Source: a virus. Taken from it: a stretch of DNA of 27,920 nucleotides. Shown here piece by piece: positions 16,513 through 23,120 of this stretch. The DNA lies in IMG/VR virus record IMGVR_UViG_3300022848_000047, positions 1 to 27,920 of that record. One strand, written 5' to 3'. Each line of letters starts with the position of its first letter. The first letter of the stretch is position 1. Below the pieces are notes generated by a model, which saw only the letters and a program-made list of their open reading frames with translations, searched no databases and had not been told where the DNA came from. The position numbers and the translations under genes are program-made.

Positions 16513-16743
16513 TCATGTAAATGAATTGTAGATACGCCTCAAGCAATAGCTACGGGCGAATGATACGACGGTGTAAAATACGCCGATTGCCAGGTTTTGC
16601 TTGAGCGTGATTTCCCAGCCGAAAACTGGGAATATTAGAAAATTTGCTAGCAGGTTCACGCCGTATCCGAATGCGATATTCGTCGCGGCTTCGATCGCAG
16701 ATGCCCTTTTAGATTGGCCGCGTTTTGATTGGGATCGTTTCAT
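16513..16743 (-). CDS. DUF7220 family membrane protein
   Basis: This 76-residue protein starts with a Lys/Arg/Ser-rich segment, then SAIEAATNIAFGYGVNLLANFLIFPVFGWEI, a second span (NLAIGVFYTVVSFARSY) and a final LRRIYNSF. This is the DUF7220 pattern of small phage inner-membrane proteins with two spans and basic cytosolic ends. It overlaps the VRR-NUC gene by 35 bp and is the last gene of the minus-strand operon. The family's function is not known to me; exclusion or envelope modification is a guess. Confidence 0.75.
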   Translation of the reverse strand: MKRSQSKRGQSKRASAIEAATNIAFGYGVNLLANFLIFPVFGWEITLKQNLAIGVFYTVVSFARSYCLRRIYNSFT

Positions 16744-17167
16744 CGGTTGAGCTTCTGCTCATGGGTTTCGGGTGGCTCATGTAATCGTCTATGACCATCC
16801 TCGCCTCATTGAATCCGGTTGCGAAGGTCGCGCGGTACCCTCGGTAAAGTAGGGCCTGAATCGCGTTGAACTGCTCGCCTAGATGCTCGCCAGCCTTGAG
16901 CTCACCGTTTTTCTTGAAGGGCGTCTGACCCTCTCGCTTGAGCTCGATCATCAGACCGTGATACCCTCCCCTTGCTTCGAGAATGATTAGGTCTGGCAAT
17001 CCGCGCTGGGATCTTTGTTTCTTGGCCTTTAAAGCCTGATTCCATGACCGATTGATTCCCGAACTTTCGCACGTAAATATTACTGAATGAAAGGCCATCT
17101 TCAAGTAGGTCGAAACCTGGATCTGAAGCGATTCCTCATTTTGCTTTAAAATTTTAAGCTTCCTCAT
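16709..17167 (-). CDS. VRR-NUC domain nuclease
   Basis: This 152-residue protein has the VRR-NUC signature: an N-terminal helix with Glu11/Gln15 (EESLQIQVSTYL), RGLPDLIIL with Asp59, then GLMIELKREG with Glu75 and Lys77 forming the PD-(D/E)xK site, and QFNAIQALLYRGYRATFATGFNEA. Phage VRR-NUC proteins act as structure-specific or Holliday junction nucleases in recombination and packaging. The start has an A-rich leader. It belongs with the exonuclease and RecT of the same operon. The C-terminal 20 residues are a loose Ser/Thr/Pro tail overlapping the next gene. Confidence 0.85.
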   Translation of the reverse strand: MRKLKILKQNEESLQIQVSTYLKMAFHSVIFTCESSGINRSWNQALKAKKQRSQRGLPDLIILEARGGYHGLMIELKREGQTPFKKNGELKAGEHLGEQFNAIQALLYRGYRATFATGFNEARMVIDDYMSHPKPMSRSSTDETIPIKTRPI

Positions 17168-17236
17168 TTTGTTTCTCTAATTTGTGAAAATTTATATATC
17201 GTCCAGCCTCTGGGCTTCCGAGCCTTTGCCCGCTTG

Positions 17237-17578
17237 TCAGATCATCGTGATTGACCTTTTTTTCATGATGCTTGGCTTCGCGTTATCCGAAGCGCATCGA
17301 ACAATCGGTAAACCCAGTATTTCATATGCCGCGTTTTTCTCTAGGTCTCCTTGCGAATTCGTGGCTGCTTGATAATTGCTTGCGAGATAATCCAATGCGG
17401 TTCCATACGCTTCCCCTCCTCGCCATGAGTAAAGCATGGTTGATGCTGTCCAGTAGCGCGTTAGATCGTCCTTGATTAGTTTATTTAGAAGATTTACCCA
17501 TTCATCAGGGGTTTTAGTTTCGAGAGCGTCTCGAAGTTGCTTCCTAAAAAGTCCATTATCGTTTTTTTTGTTATTCAT
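17237..17578 (-). CDS. Hypothetical early protein, helical
   Basis: A 113-residue product starts at ATG 17578, which overlaps the previous stop (ATGA). The same frame is open further upstream to 17725, but that stretch duplicates the coding region of the Cys-rich gene in another frame, so the shorter start is chosen. It contains FRKQLRDALETKTPDEWVNLLNKLIKDD and a YWTASTMLYSWRGGEAYGTALDYLAS segment. It looks helical and soluble and ends in a basic MKKRSITMI. No family is recognised. Membership of the recombination operon suggests an early accessory role. Confidence 0.6.
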   Translation of the reverse strand: MNNKKNDNGLFRKQLRDALETKTPDEWVNLLNKLIKDDLTRYWTASTMLYSWRGGEAYGTALDYLASNYQAATNSQGDLEKNAAYEILGLPIVRCASDNAKPSIMKKRSITMI

Positions 17579-17754
17579 TTTGTTTTTTCTTGGTTGATTT
17601 CGATTTTGTAAAAGCATCGATTCGGATCGCTCGTTATCGTTTGCCATTCGAATTTTGCTTCTTTGTCGGATCGCTGGACGAACCTCGCGCATGTCTCTCG
17701 TTGATCGCATCCAATTCCATCGCATCTAGGATCAGATTTCGAAAGTTGGCTCAT
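17575..17754 (-). CDS. Small four-cysteine protein
   Basis: This 59-residue ORF starts at ATG 17754 (MSQLSKSDPRCDGIGCDQRE) and stops in an ATGA overlap with the next gene. Four Cys residues occur as C-x4-C-x5-C followed by a distant NRCFYKIE, a layout seen in small phage zinc- or cluster-binding peptides. It was chosen over the overlapping frame starting at 17725 because of the overlap junction and a more protein-like composition. It lies just downstream of the PAPS-reductase-like gene. Function is unknown; metal binding is inferred from the Cys spacing. Confidence 0.6.
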   Translation of the reverse strand: MSQLSKSDPRCDGIGCDQRETCARFVQRSDKEAKFEWQTITSDPNRCFYKIEINQEKTK

Positions 17755-17826
17755 GATTTTGACGGCATAACAGCGAAATCGCCGTGTTATGCGTCATTTT
17801 TGACGCTAAACAATAGTGTTAGGTGA

Positions 17827-18675
17827 TTAAAGAGAATGACATTCGCACGGCATATAGTACGGGTCTATCTCGTCGAGATGGTCCCAAAGTTTTGCCTGTG
17901 CGTCATCTTGATTTGCTACGTCTTCCCATCGTAGTGAATGCCCCCCTAGCCCACGACCCTCAGTTTTCAAAATCGCGTTGGCTTCGATCTTCAAAGCTCG
18001 CTCAAAAAGCTTTGGATGCATTTTTTTGAGATGCAATATCTCTACCCGTTTCCGAGCTGGACAAAAGAAACAAGCACTTTTCCCCGCTTGTGGAATTTTG
18101 TTTCGGCACACCGCTGCACTACATTCCTTGCGGCTCCACCCCCATTCTGCTAGTGGATACCAGAACCGCATCACTCGCCCTTTCTTAAGGTCAACCGGTG
18201 GCCGCTCTTTAAGTCGGTGTTGCTCGCTCGCATCGAACCCCATAGCTAGCGTTATTTCCTTAGATCCAACCTTATCCATGAATTTCTTACGAAGGCTATC
18301 CTGTACCTCTATCTTGAACTTCTGAGAGCACCCTTTTCGACCATAGGCGAGACTCGGAAGCATTTTCATGCGAAGGCAGTTTTCTTCGAGCGTTTCGAAT
18401 TTTCCTTGATAGGTTTTACGAACCGTCTGGATTTCGATTCCCCACCATTCCTTAACCTTCGCGGTCATTATCTCCACATGCTCGTAAGTATGCGGCATCT
18501 CCGATCCTGTATCCGCAAACGTGATTATGTCGGGTCGGATTCCTCTCTCATGGAACCCGCAAAGCATCGCCGTACTATTGGTTCCGCCCCCAAAGGACAC
18601 ACCTAACAACGAATTGGAATCAATGAGCACAGGCGGCTCGGTCGGTTGATTTTCGGTTTCAGTATTTGTACTCAT
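17827..18675 (-). CDS. PAPS reductase / ATP-pyrophosphatase-like protein
   Basis: This 282-residue protein belongs to the adenine nucleotide alpha-hydrolase (PP-loop) group. The PP-loop variant SFGGGTNSTAML is at residues 27-38. DIITFADTGSEMPHTYEHVE follows, as in PAPS reductases. GRKGCSQKFKIE near residue 113 corresponds to the Cys-Thr-x-K substrate region. SACFFCPARKR in the C-terminal third supplies a CxxC. Phages carry such genes widely and their substrate is unresolved; thiolation or sulfur-linked nucleic-acid modification and counter-defence are the usual proposals. No cysteine desulfurase or partner is visible nearby. It is transcribed from a leader containing CACCTAACC. Confidence 0.8.
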   Translation of the reverse strand: MSTNTETENQPTEPPVLIDSNSLLGVSFGGGTNSTAMLCGFHERGIRPDIITFADTGSEMPHTYEHVEIMTAKVKEWWGIEIQTVRKTYQGKFETLEENCLRMKMLPSLAYGRKGCSQKFKIEVQDSLRKKFMDKVGSKEITLAMGFDASEQHRLKERPPVDLKKGRVMRFWYPLAEWGWSRKECSAAVCRNKIPQAGKSACFFCPARKRVEILHLKKMHPKLFERALKIEANAILKTEGRGLGGHSLRWEDVANQDDAQAKLWDHLDEIDPYYMPCECHSL

Positions 18676-18689
18676 AATTCAATTAAAGG

Positions 18690-18944
18690 TTAGGTGTTTA
18701 TATTTCCGCGTTTCATGTGGTGGGCTTGGATCTGGTATTTCAGTTCAGGATGATCTATGACCAATTCCTCTAGGAAATCGCAGTGAAGCATATTGAGGCG
18801 TTCGAGGCTGTCTCGCTGGTAGGTCATTACGAAAATATCTTCTCCCGTTGATTTCATCCATGCCCACCTAACAACACACCTCAGCCAATGAGAGCATGCC
18901 GCTCCCACTCGCTGGATTTTAGATTGATTCGTTTTTGCTCTCAT
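18690..18944 (-). CDS. Early protein with repeat-encoded N-terminal leader (copy A)
   Basis: An 84-residue ORF runs from ATG 18944. Residues 1-26 (MRAKTNQSKIQRVGAACSHW...) are 24/26 identical to the start of the ORF at 19514-19777; the rest is unrelated. The second part (from Met30, MKSTGEDIFVMTYQRDSLER) looks like an ordinary small helical phage protein. Met30 (ATG 18857) is preceded by AGGTGG at a good Shine-Dalgarno distance, so either the whole ORF is translated or the real gene is 18690-18857 with the repeat as its 5' region. Two of the four base changes in the shared segment are silent Arg changes, mildly favouring translation from 18944. Confidence 0.55.
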   Translation of the reverse strand: MRAKTNQSKIQRVGAACSHWLRCVVRWAWMKSTGEDIFVMTYQRDSLERLNMLHCDFLEELVIDHPELKYQIQAHHMKRGNINT

Positions 18945-18965
18945 CGCTGGGCTCTAGGGTTATAC
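18867..18965 (-). repeat. 99-bp repeat, copy A, with ATGAGAGCA/TGCTCTCAT inverted repeat
   Basis: This stretch matches 19700-19798 at all but nine positions by hand alignment. Within it ATGAGAGCA (18888-18896) and TGCTCTCAT (18936-18944) are perfect 9-bp inverted repeats. On the minus-strand RNA the second arm contains the start codon of the downstream ORF. The 5' end of the repeat abuts the stop codon of the upstream gene (18960-18962). Confidence 0.85.
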
Positions 18966-19157
18966 TGGAATTACTCGAACCTTGATAGCTCGATCCCCGT
19001 TTTTAGTACATTCTTTCCAGTCGGTTCGACCCAGCGCACTCATGTGGTTTTTCTTCGCATCTCTACGGGTGTATGATGCACCCACATAGAGGCCGCAGCT
19101 TCCGTAGATTGCCCACATTATTTCCGCTTTCGGTTTTGGTGTTTTTACAGTTTTCAT
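18960..19157 (-). CDS. Small hypothetical phage protein
   Basis: This 65-residue basic protein starts MKTVKTPKPKAEIMWAIYGS. The pattern WAIYGSCGLYVGASYTRRDAK, then H...GRTDWKECTKNGDRAIKVRVI resembles a widespread class of small phage early proteins in which a WA...G strand, an R..A helix and a final KV-I strand recur. No function is known to me. The stop sits inside repeat copy A, 15 nt before ATG 18944. Confidence 0.65.
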   Translation of the reverse strand: MKTVKTPKPKAEIMWAIYGSCGLYVGASYTRRDAKKNHMSALGRTDWKECTKNGDRAIKVRVIPV

Positions 19158-19180
19158 AAATTTCGTATAACAATTTCATG

Positions 19181-19203
19181 GTGGCAATTCGTACCTCTGC
19201 CAC
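19181..19203. other. Small stem-loop in an intergenic gap
   Basis: GTGGCA (19181-19186) pairs with TGCCAC (19198-19203) around an 11-nt loop, in the 88-bp gap between the minus-strand genes ending at 19246 and starting at 19157. There is no T-run on either side, so this is not a convincing terminator; it may be a processing or operator element. Confidence 0.35.
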
Positions 19204-19245
19204 ACTCGGAGGTTATTTGATCTCTTGTATTCATACCAAAGGGTT

Positions 19246-19488
19246 CTAAAAACTAAGCGTTAGGCCAAACTCTCTTCGCATCGGCGGTGAGTACCTCTTA
19301 ATTTTCACCGCTTGGGGTGGGTAGATTGCCCCCGTTCTCACGTCAGGCAGGTCGAAACTCTCGGGCGGAGGGATGAAGTTTTCGTTGATCTCATATTCGC
19401 CGACTGGGAGCGAATTAATGATTTCGATTAATTCTGATTTATTCATATTTGTAGTTCTGGTTGATTTCAGTTTATTTATATTCATCAT
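19246..19488 (-). CDS. Small hypothetical early protein
   Basis: The frame runs from ATG 19488 (80 residues), but ATG 19446 (66 residues, MNKSELIEIINSLPVGEYEIN) is the better start. It is preceded by TCAACCAGAACTACAAAT, almost the same leader as the gene at 20004, and the upstream 14 residues are low-complexity. The C-terminal half is Pro-rich (FIPPPESFDLPD, YPPQAVKIKRYSPP). It is soluble, with no recognised family. Confidence 0.55.
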   Translation of the reverse strand: MMNINKLKSTRTTNMNKSELIEIINSLPVGEYEINENFIPPPESFDLPDVRTGAIYPPQAVKIKRYSPPMRREFGLTLSF

Positions 19489-19513
19489 TTTTCATATCCG
19501 TAGTGTTAGGTAA

Positions 19514-19777
19514 TTATTGATCGCTGTACCCTTCGATTCCGATTTCTAAAAAAATTGCGAAGCATAGCCACATCAACCGTAGTTCTCTCGGCTGCCACAT
19601 CACTTTGGGCCCCCAAAACCACCAAACAAATCCATATCTGGATCGGTAGTCGTTTGGTTGCTCAAGATCCTCTTCCTTGGGGGAAACAATAAATCTACAC
19701 CGAACAACACGCCGCAGCCAATGAGAGCATGACGCTCCCACTCGCTGGATTTTAGATTGATTCGTTTTTGCTCTCAT
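19514..19777 (-). CDS. Early protein with repeat-encoded N-terminal leader (copy B)
   Basis: An 87-residue ORF runs from ATG 19777. Residues 1-26 share 24 of 26 positions with the ORF at 18690-18944; the following sequence is different: acidic (PKEEDLEQPND), then aromatic-rich (RYGFVWWFWGPKVMWQP) and a hydrophobic LMWLCFAIFLEIGIEG segment that could associate with membrane. No good internal start is seen, so here the shared leader probably is the real N-terminus. The leader is basic with a Cys17-Ser-His-Trp motif. It lies immediately downstream of the gene at 19795-20004. Function is unknown. Confidence 0.6.
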   Translation of the reverse strand: MRAKTNQSKIQRVGASCSHWLRRVVRCRFIVSPKEEDLEQPNDYRSRYGFVWWFWGPKVMWQPRELRLMWLCFAIFLEIGIEGYSDQ

Positions 19778-19798
19778 AGCTGGGTTTTATGGTTCTAC
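19700..19798 (-). repeat. 99-bp repeat, copy B, with ATGAGAGCA/TGCTCTCAT inverted repeat
   Basis: Second copy of 18867-18965, 833 bp away in the same orientation. The inverted repeat arms are at 19721-19729 and 19769-19777, the latter containing the ORF start codon. Identity is higher inside the ORF (74/78) than in the 21 bp upstream (16/21). Confidence 0.85.
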
Positions 19799-20004
19799 AT
19801 TAGTTCATCTATCAATCTTCTAAGATCAATCGGATTTACGACCATCACCCCATCGGGCCATTTGGTGCAAATAGTCAAACCCTCTCGTATGTGACTAGGA
19901 TTATCACACAGAGATTGTAGGTAATTTAAACGTTCCGTGTCCGTAGAACAACCCGCATCATTCAATTCCTTACGTTCCTTACGTTCCTTCGTCTCTTCAG
20001 TCAT
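19795..20004 (-). CDS. Small hypothetical early protein
   Basis: This 69-residue protein has a Lys/Glu-rich start (TEETKERKERKELNDAGC), a TDTERLNYLQSL helix, and a WPDGVMVVNPIDLRRLIDEL end. Small phage proteins with a D..RL..L helix and a closing -LR.-ID segment are common near recombination genes, but no function is assigned. The leader TCAACCAATAGTACAATC lacks a Shine-Dalgarno sequence and closely resembles that of the gene at 19446. Confidence 0.65.
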   Translation of the reverse strand: MTEETKERKERKELNDAGCSTDTERLNYLQSLCDNPSHIREGLTICTKWPDGVMVVNPIDLRRLIDELM

Positions 20005-20040
20005 GATTGTACTATTGGTTGATCCATTGCTGATGTAATT

Positions 20041-21174
20041 TTAAAACTCGATTGAGACGTGTGGAATTTTCCCTTGCTCAAGCGCATAAGTGATCCCTTC
20101 AGCCTGGATCTCGTTTAGCTTCATGTAATCAACGAGGAACGCCTGAACTTCAGAGACGATATTCGCCTGATGCTTCTTGTCTGCCTTGCGCTTGAGCTCC
20201 GCGTTTTCCTTGGCGAGTCTGTCGGCTTCGGCTCTGTCTGCGTTTTCCTTGTCGATCGCGGCCAAGTCCTTCGCGATTTTGGCAAGCCGGTCCTCGGTCT
20301 CCTGGATCGCATCGATCTTCGCTTGAGCGATTCGCGCGTCCTCGTCGATCTTGCGTTGCTCCTCGGCCAATTCAAAAGCGATTTTGTCATCATGTATCTT
20401 CTGATCCGCGATAACCTTATCAAGTTCAGCTTGGACGGCTCGATCGGCTTCCAGCTTGTGGTAATGAGCCTTTATTCTGTCTTCTTCCGCCTTTTCTTCC
20501 TCGGCCGCCTGACGCTCCTCATCCTCGATCTTCCGCTTCTCGGCTTCGTCTTGCAGCTTTTTCAACTCGGCGTCTTTTGCCGATTGGGTTTCGATCTCCT
20601 CTTTGCGTTGGACCAATGCTTTCAAAGCTCCAGCTGCGATGATTTCACCTTCGTCGGCGTATTCTTGGAGGTTTGCGGAATCGAATGATCTGACCTCGGC
20701 GATATATGTATCGATCTCCTCAGTATCAAGATTGTAAACGTCAGAACCAATTAATTTAATCCGAGCAATAGCGCTACGATGTTTTTCGCACCGATTATGC
20801 TCTTCGACTTCCCACTCGATAGAAGCCTCCTTACGCTTGTCCCTGATTCCGTCAAAACGAGATTCGAGCCGTATCCGTTCGCTGGTTACGGCCTTGACTG
20901 TCGCCTTGGCGTCCTCGATCGACGCATTTGCCATCTTTACGACCCTGGATTTCGCCTGGGACACCTTGAAGGCTAGAGACTTTTCACGATCACGCCCTTT
21001 GGTGGTCGTGACGTCGATCACTTCAGACATAACTTCGGCTTCAATCGCTTCGGCTGCTCGTTCGATTACGTCGTATTTGTAAATCTCAAGCGACTTGAAC
21101 TCATTCAAAATCGTGAGTGATTGCGTTTCTTCTACTGCTGGTTTTTCTTCGGTTATCATATATCTATTTCTCAT
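20041..21174 (-). CDS. Large coiled-coil protein of the recombination operon
   Basis: This 377-residue acidic protein has long coiled coils (about 85-125 and 200-330, rich in Glu/Lys/Ala such as EEERQAAEEEKAEEDRIKAHY). A compact C-terminal domain (VQAFLVDYMKLNEIQAEGITYALEQGKIPHV) recurs in phage coiled-coil proteins encoded beside exonuclease/RecT pairs. It follows the exonuclease gene; ATG 21174 overlaps its stop and ATG 21159 lies 4 nt after it, either of which could be used. It may organise or regulate the recombinase, but no biochemical role is established to my knowledge. Confidence 0.7.
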   Translation of the reverse strand: MRNRYMITEEKPAVEETQSLTILNEFKSLEIYKYDVIERAAEAIEAEVMSEVIDVTTTKGRDREKSLAFKVSQAKSRVVKMANASIEDAKATVKAVTSERIRLESRFDGIRDKRKEASIEWEVEEHNRCEKHRSAIARIKLIGSDVYNLDTEEIDTYIAEVRSFDSANLQEYADEGEIIAAGALKALVQRKEEIETQSAKDAELKKLQDEAEKRKIEDEERQAAEEEKAEEDRIKAHYHKLEADRAVQAELDKVIADQKIHDDKIAFELAEEQRKIDEDARIAQAKIDAIQETEDRLAKIAKDLAAIDKENADRAEADRLAKENAELKRKADKKHQANIVSEVQAFLVDYMKLNEIQAEGITYALEQGKIPHVSIEF

Positions 21175-21826
21175 TGGTTGTTATCAATTTTTGCCTGGTT
21201 TTCATTTCTTCCCACTTCTCGGACATTATTGCCGTCTTCGCTTTGTACTCGTAGCAGAACCTCAATAATCCGGAGAGCATCGACTCCGTGAACTCATCAC
21301 GTTTGACCCGCACCATCAAAGACGGGAGCGATGGAGAGTAGCTGTAAAAGTCAACATACTCCCATTCGCAAATAGCCATCTGCATATGGCATTGCGCTTT
21401 GTATTGTTCGGGTAGAGTTCCATCGAGCAGGTACTTAACATGAGTCTGCGGCAATGGAGCTTTGATCTCCACTCCGGACTTCCGGTTACGCGTTAGCCCG
21501 TCCGGACTTACACCCATCATTCCATTATCGTGCATAATGAAACCTACCTCCTCAACCTCGTTTCCGCTTTCCAGCTCGTAAGCTTTTCTTGCCTCCGGTT
21601 CGAGCGCTGAACCCCTTTTTACGGCCCAAGTTTCGTAAAAGGGCTGCATTTCTTCGCCGCTCTTTTCTGCCAGCTTGAGGCATATCAGATTTAAAGCGGC
21701 CTTCTCATCGGTTTTCGTGCGTTTCTCTTTCGTTACCCAAACGCCTATTTCGCTAGCCGAGATTGTGCCGATTCTCAAATCCAGCCATTCAGAAGTTCCC
21801 TGGATCAAATCAGTATGGTACCTCAT
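21164..21826 (-). CDS. YqaJ / lambda-exonuclease family recombination nuclease
   Basis: This 220-residue protein has the complete YqaJ signature. QGTSEWLDLRIGTISAS is at residues 9-25, RGSALEPEARKAYE follows with Glu76, then GVSPDGL with Asp109, and GVEIKAP with Glu120 and Lys122. Together these form the PD-(D/E)xK active site. A closing Gln/Tyr-containing helix (YKAQCHMQMAICEW) is also typical. The enzyme degrades one strand from double-strand ends 5' to 3' to provide ssDNA for annealing. It overlaps the RecT gene by 4 bp (ATGA), indicating coupled expression of the pair. Confidence 0.92.
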   Translation of the reverse strand: MRYHTDLIQGTSEWLDLRIGTISASEIGVWVTKEKRTKTDEKAALNLICLKLAEKSGEEMQPFYETWAVKRGSALEPEARKAYELESGNEVEEVGFIMHDNGMMGVSPDGLTRNRKSGVEIKAPLPQTHVKYLLDGTLPEQYKAQCHMQMAICEWEYVDFYSYSPSLPSLMVRVKRDEFTESMLSGLLRFCYEYKAKTAIMSEKWEEMKTRQKLITTNEK

Positions 21827-22623
21827 TTCGCCAACTCCTTCTCAACGATGGCTTTGTAGTCGGCGGCGTCCTGTTCGAACGGAGCATCGAACGGGTTTTG
21901 GTCGGCAGGTTTCGCGGTCGCCGCTTTCTGCTGGAAACTCTGCGACTCCGACGACTCCTCCTTTTCTATCTGATCCATTATTTCGGGTGAGAGGATCTGA
22001 CGCTTGAGCAATCGGCGGATGGTCGTCTTTTTTGCCATCTCGCCCCAATCAGTCATCCAAGGGCCGGACTGTCCAGCCTTCGAGCGGTCACGGATCGCGT
22101 TGATTTCTTCAACGGACATAAACTCGAAATCCCTCTCGCCATTTTTGAAGCTAACAACCGAATACCCTCCCAGAACCTCGCCGCGATCCTTCAGTACTGG
22201 CTTGTGTGTGATCTGGCGTTCTGTTCCGAGGTCGTACTCAAAGAAATCATTCTCGTAGACCAGGGCCGCGTAAACGTTGCTGACATAGCCGTTGCGCTTG
22301 CACAGCTCAATCAATCCCATGTAGGAGATTATTAGCGTGCACTCTTTGCCATACGGAATCAGATATGCGCGGCGTCCATCTGGTTCCAATCCCAATGCGG
22401 AGCAGTCCAGCATACAGCGGAAAAGGCTCATTTGTGTACATTGCTGGAGCTTCGGAACCCGATTAAGGGCCGTCAAGGCGACTCGAATAAACCGCTCAGG
22501 CGTCAAATGCTCGGGCAATGCCTTTGCAATCTCGCATCGAAAGGCGTCGCTCGATAGTCGATCCTTGATTGTTAATTGCTTGTTTGCTTGACCATCGGCC
22601 AATGCTATATTTTTATCTGTCAT
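21823..22623 (-). CDS. recT: RecT family single-strand annealing protein
   Basis: This 266-residue protein is a RecT homologue: LTPERFIRVALTALNRVPKLQQC at about residues 39-61, then SLFRCMLDCSALGLEPDGRRAYLIPYG, GYSVVSFKNG and a terminal QKAATAKPADQNPFD linker as in the E. coli Rac type. It coats the ssDNA produced by the neighbouring exonuclease and anneals it to homologous sequence. The upstream region is 67 bp with AACCAAACC and no Shine-Dalgarno sequence. It heads the exonuclease/coiled-coil sub-operon. Confidence 0.93.
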   Translation of the reverse strand: MTDKNIALADGQANKQLTIKDRLSSDAFRCEIAKALPEHLTPERFIRVALTALNRVPKLQQCTQMSLFRCMLDCSALGLEPDGRRAYLIPYGKECTLIISYMGLIELCKRNGYVSNVYAALVYENDFFEYDLGTERQITHKPVLKDRGEVLGGYSVVSFKNGERDFEFMSVEEINAIRDRSKAGQSGPWMTDWGEMAKKTTIRRLLKRQILSPEIMDQIEKEESSESQSFQQKAATAKPADQNPFDAPFEQDAADYKAIVEKELAK

Positions 22624-22660
22624 ATCGTTATTTCATCGATTTGGTTTGGTTTATTCCATT

Positions 22661-22692
22661 GAGCGGCTGTCTTTCGAGGCAGTCGCTCTTTT
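22661..22692 (+). terminator. Rho-independent terminator-like hairpin on the plus strand
   Basis: GAGCGGCTGTC (22661-22671) pairs with GGCAGTCGCTC (22678-22688) through 11 positions, two of them G-U, around a TTTCGA loop and is followed by TTTT. On the minus strand those two pairs become A-C mismatches and there is no T-run, so it is a better terminator for plus-strand transcription, although flanking genes are on minus. It lies between the stop of the gene at 22691 and RecT. Confidence 0.55.
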
Positions 22693-22918
22693 AATTCTTC
22701 CCGTCATGCGCGTTTTTAGTGACCAGTCTCGATCGTTCATTCGCAACATATCGGAGCGTCTCGATCGTTTTTTCGTGCTTCAGGATCGTGACCAATTGCT
22801 TGTGGCATTCGTCGAGCAAATAGCGAATTCTCATCCTGTCATCATCGACTCGGAATGCGTACCCGATCATCGATCCTACGATACCCGAAATTAAGGATGT
22901 CAGGATTAGGGAAATCAT
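22691..22918 (-). CDS. Small membrane-anchored protein
   Basis: This 75-residue protein starts at ATG 22918, chosen because it overlaps the previous stop (ATGA); an in-frame ATG at 22933 also exists. Residues 1-19 are hydrophobic (MISLILTSLISGIVGSMIGYAF) with no charged start, giving a single N-terminal membrane anchor. The rest is a charged helix (RMRIRYLLDECHKQLVTILKHEKTIE). It may be an N-out, C-in bitopic protein. The family is unknown; the position before RecT suggests an early-expressed membrane accessory. Confidence 0.6.
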   Translation of the reverse strand: MISLILTSLISGIVGSMIGYAFRVDDDRMRIRYLLDECHKQLVTILKHEKTIETLRYVANERSRLVTKNAHDGKN

Positions 22919-23109
22919 TGACCGTCCTCCCATCTAAACGGCGCGATTTTGGGATTAAAACTGTTCCGTGTGCAGAAGATCACCATTTGTTGGAATGTCA
23001 TCGCCCTCGTCCGACCGTTTTCAAGGTACTGCCCTACCATTTCAGCGGTTTTGGGATCAACCTTCATCATATTAAATGAGAGCGTTTCTAATTCGTCGTT
23101 TTTGTCCAT
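22915..23109 (-). CDS. Small hypothetical protein
   Basis: This 64-residue protein starts behind AATCATACTAATT, without a Shine-Dalgarno sequence, and ends in an ATGA overlap with the membrane-protein gene. Helical N-terminal half (DELETLSFNMMKVDPKTAEM), then a GQYLENGRTRAMTFQQMVIFC segment and a Trp-containing acidic end. No family is recognised. Confidence 0.6.
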   Translation of the reverse strand: MDKNDELETLSFNMMKVDPKTAEMVGQYLENGRTRAMTFQQMVIFCTRNSFNPKIAPFRWEDGQ

Positions 23110-23120
23110 AATTAGTATGA

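Noticed and set aside
17168-17270. Short minus-strand frame ending NEEA just inside the VRR-NUC start
   Set aside because: No ATG, GTG or TTG start is available after the in-frame stop, so it cannot be supported as a gene.
17579-17725. N-terminal extension of the gene at 17237-17578
   Set aside because: It reads the four-Cys gene in another frame; the ATGA junction at 17578 explains the start better.
17734-17797. 21-codon minus-strand frame from ATG 17797 upstream of the four-Cys gene
   Set aside because: Too short and overlaps the better-supported start at 17754; at most a leader peptide.
20170-20688. 172-residue plus-strand Leu/Phe-rich frame
   Set aside because: Antisense to the Glu/Lys-rich coiled-coil gene, which produces Leu/Phe codons on the other strand.
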